From the NCBI GenBank assembly GCA_023389545.1, contig JAEWEI010000325.1, forward strand, positions 1-6,928: a stretch of 6,928 nucleotides of DNA, read 5' to 3'. Position 1 is the first letter of the stretch, and each line of letters starts with the position of its first letter. This document shows positions 5,606 through 6,928 of the stretch, piece by piece. The notes below the pieces were generated by a model. The model was not told the DNA's origin and did not search any database. It saw only the letters and a program-made list of their open reading frames with translations. A program made the position numbers and the translations under genes. Origin of the DNA: Actinomycetes bacterium (lineage in GTDB: Bacteria > Actinomycetota > Actinomycetes > Actinomycetales > Cellulomonadaceae).

Positions 5606-6794
5606 CGACGTCCTCCTCGAGGGGGTGGCGGACCAGGACGCGCGTCCCGTGCCCGGGGGCCGACTCGACCCGCACGCCCGCGCCGATCTCCCGCGCGCGC
5701 TCGTGCATGCCCGTCAGGCCGAAGTGCCCGCGCGGGCTGGCGCCGTCGGCGCGGGGCGCGAAGCCGCGCCCGTCGTCCTGCACGGAGAGCAGCACCACGC
5801 CGCCGGGGGCGCCGCTGAAGGTCACCCGCACCAGGCTGGCGTCGGCGTGGCGCCGCACGTTCTCCAGCGCCTCGCCGAGGATCGCGAGCAACTCGTAGCG
5901 GATGCTCGTGGGCAGGTCCACGACGGCGGCGCACTCGACGCGGCACATCACGCCGGTGGCCTCCTGCCAGCGCGCGCACTCGTCGTTCAGCACCTCGGCG
6001 AACGGCCGGTCCGGCTGGTCGGCGCGCATCCGCACCAGCAGCCGGCGCGCCTCGTCCGACGCCTGCTGCGCGCCGGCGGCCAGCCCGTGGGCGTGCTGCA
6101 CAGCGGCCTCCGGGTCGCGGGCCACCCACAGGGGCAGGGCCTGCGCGCCCAGCGCGATGCCGTGCAGCGTCTTGCCCAGCGAGTCGTGCATCTCACGGGC
6201 GAGCCGGGCCCGCTCGTCGGCCGCCACCGCGACCTCGCGGACCTGCGCCAGCTCCCGCCCGGCCTCGACCTGCAGCGCATGCGCCCTGCGGATGGCCAGG
6301 CCGACGGCGGTGAGGCACAGGTACAACGCCGGCACCCCCAGGCCCACCATGAAGCTGCGCTCGGCGTCCGGGTCCTCCGCCGCCACCAGCAGGTAGCCCG
6401 CGACGAGCACCACCACTGTGGTGACGGACGTCCGGGCGGTGAACAGCACGCCCAGCACCAGCGCGGTCGGGAACGTGGAGAGCACCATCGGGCTCTCGAC
6501 CCCCAGCACCGCGACCACCGCCAGGTTGATCAGCACGTCGCCCACCACGGCCAGGGGGTGGCGCACCACGAAGTCCATCGTCGCGGGGCTCAGCAGGCAC
6601 GCGAGGCTCGACGCTGACATGGCCAGCACGCACATCAGCACGGGCGCCGTCATCGTCTCCCCCACCATGCCGATGAGGGCGACCATGATGGCCCCGAGGC
6701 GCACGAGCAGCGCCACCGAGACGATCTGGCGGGTGAAGTCGTGCGCGGGGCGGGGCGAGCCGGGGCCGAGCACGCTCGGGACGACGGCGCTCAC
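5592..6794 (-). CDS. Membrane sensor histidine kinase, NarL/DesK-type (HisKA_3 + HATPase)
   Basis: A 400-residue two-component sensor kinase that autophosphorylates on a histidine and passes the phosphate to the response regulator encoded next. Residues about 22-168 form roughly six hydrophobic segments with very short loops and no obvious extracellular sensor domain, so the signal is probably sensed in or at the membrane. A linker and coiled-coil (about 170-198) leads to the dimerisation/phosphoacceptor helix LAREMHDSLGKTLHGI, with His203 as the predicted phosphosite; this is the HisKA_3 pattern. The ATP-binding domain follows: N-box EALENVRRHA (Asn312), G1 box DDGRGF (340-345) and G2 box GHFGLTGM (356-363). 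All key boxes look intact. The GTG start at 6794 overlaps the upstream TGA by 4 nt; there is only a weak GGTGGG-like ribosome site, which fits coupled translation. The 3' end overlaps the response-regulator start by 14 nt. The stimulus is unknown. Confidence 0.93.
   Translation of the reverse strand: MSAVVPSVLGPGSPRPAHDFTRQIVSVALLVRLGAIMVALIGMVGETMTAPVLMCVLAMSASSLACLLSPATMDFVVRHPLAVVGDVLINLAVVAVLGVESPMVLSTFPTALVLGVLFTARTSVTTVVVLVAGYLLVAAEDPDAERSFMVGLGVPALYLCLTAVGLAIRRAHALQVEAGRELAQVREVAVAADERARLAREMHDSLGKTLHGIALGAQALPLWVARDPEAAVQHAHGLAAGAQQASDEARRLLVRMRADQPDRPFAEVLNDECARWQEATGVMCRVECAAVVDLPTSIRYELLAILGEALENVRRHADASLVRVTFSGAPGGVVLLSVQDDGRGFAPRADGASPRGHFGLTGMHERAREIGAGVRVESAPGHGTRVLVRHPLEEDVDATP
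5611..5618 (-). promoter_or_regulatory. Shine-Dalgarno site of the response regulator
   Basis: GAGGAGGA on the minus strand, 5 nt before the ATG at 5605-5603 and wholly inside the last codons of the kinase gene. This strong site fixes the response-regulator start at 5605, so the repeat-bearing N-terminal extension is very probably translated rather than being leader sequence ahead of a later GTG at the receiver domain. Confidence 0.8.
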
Positions 6795-6928
6795 AGCCCA
6801 CCGAGCAGGGAGCCGAGGTCGACGTCGGAGCCGACGTACAGGCCGATGACGATGAACACGAGGGCGCCGGGGACCAGCACGAGCGACGTCACGAGCGTCA
6901 CGCGGGGCGAGGTCCGGGCGGCCGCCTG
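6791..6928 (-). CDS. C-terminal fragment of a membrane protein, probably Tad/type II secretion F-family (TadC-like)
   Basis: Only the last 45 codons are in the window; the gene begins beyond position 6928. The visible end holds an Arg/Pro-containing segment (RTSPRV), one hydrophobic stretch of about 22 residues (from TLVTSL through FIVIGLYVG), then a short tail ending DVDLGSLLGGL and a TGA stop at 6793-6791. A final membrane helix close to the C-terminus suits TadB/TadC (GspF-like) platform proteins, which organise the inner-membrane assembly base of Flp pili. In actinobacterial tad loci these genes often sit just upstream of the pilin. The identity rests mainly on that context, because the fragment has no diagnostic motif. 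Its stop overlaps the GTG start of the histidine kinase (GTGA), so the two are probably translationally coupled. Any other membrane protein with a C-terminal helix remains possible. Confidence 0.5.
   Translation of the reverse strand, partial: QAAARTSPRVTLVTSLVLVPGALVFIVIGLYVGSDVDLGSLLGGL

Noticed and set aside
3661..5818. Plus-strand open frames at 3661-4914 and 4700-5818
   Set aside because: They are antisense to well-supported genes (pilin, TadE/G-like, response regulator) and have low-complexity products.
5599..6617. Plus-strand open frames opposite the histidine kinase
   Set aside because: The kinase carries every catalytic box in order; these frames show only biased composition.
1..6928. 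tRNA, rRNA, CRISPR, insertion sequence or attachment site
   Set aside because: I saw no cloverleaf-like conserved arms, no spaced direct repeats of array type, no transposase or integrase motifs and no terminal inverted repeats.

Overview
The window is very GC-rich, with G or C at most third codon positions, and it encodes a LuxR-type two-component system next to an Flp/Tad-type pilin. This points to a high-GC Gram-positive (Actinomycetota), perhaps Micrococcales such as the Cellulomonas/Promicromonospora group; that lower-level placement is only an impression. Every gene I can support lies on the minus strand, so transcription runs from position 6928 towards 1. Both end genes run off the window.

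In transcription order the layout is: (1) the C-terminal tail of a small membrane protein, probably the last Tad secretion-platform (TadC/GspF-like) gene, 6928-6791; (2) a membrane sensor histidine kinase, 6794-5592, overlapping gene 1 by 4 nt; (3) a NarL/LuxR-type response regulator, 5605-4763, overlapping the kinase by 14 nt; (4) a 66-residue Flp pilin, 4670-4470, with a strong hairpin in the spacer on each side; (5) a TadE/G-like pilus-assembly protein, 4368-3649; (6) a secreted OmpA-family protein, 3573-2476; (7) a lipoprotein overlapping it by 4 nt, 2479-1862; (8) a 485-residue protein with an Flp-like prepilin N-terminus and a large beta-rich body, 1747-290; (9) the start of a multi-pass membrane protein, 281-1. 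There is no RNA gene, CRISPR array or mobile element, and no gene-free stretch above about 115 nt.

Taken together this looks like the distal half of a tad (tight adherence) pilus locus. The two-component pair is translationally coupled to the secretion core and probably regulates the pilus or surface genes. The pilin, the TadE/G-like protein, the peptidoglycan-binding OmpA protein and the lipoprotein would form the fibre and its wall and membrane anchors. The most interesting parts are the 485-residue protein, which carries a class III (Flp-type) prepilin signal on a body far too large for a pilin, and the OmpA/lipoprotein pair, which appear to share one homologous beta-rich domain. Further points are the hairpins bracketing the pilin, an in-frame 18-bp tandem repeat at the response-regulator N-terminus, and a receiver domain lacking its usual lysine.
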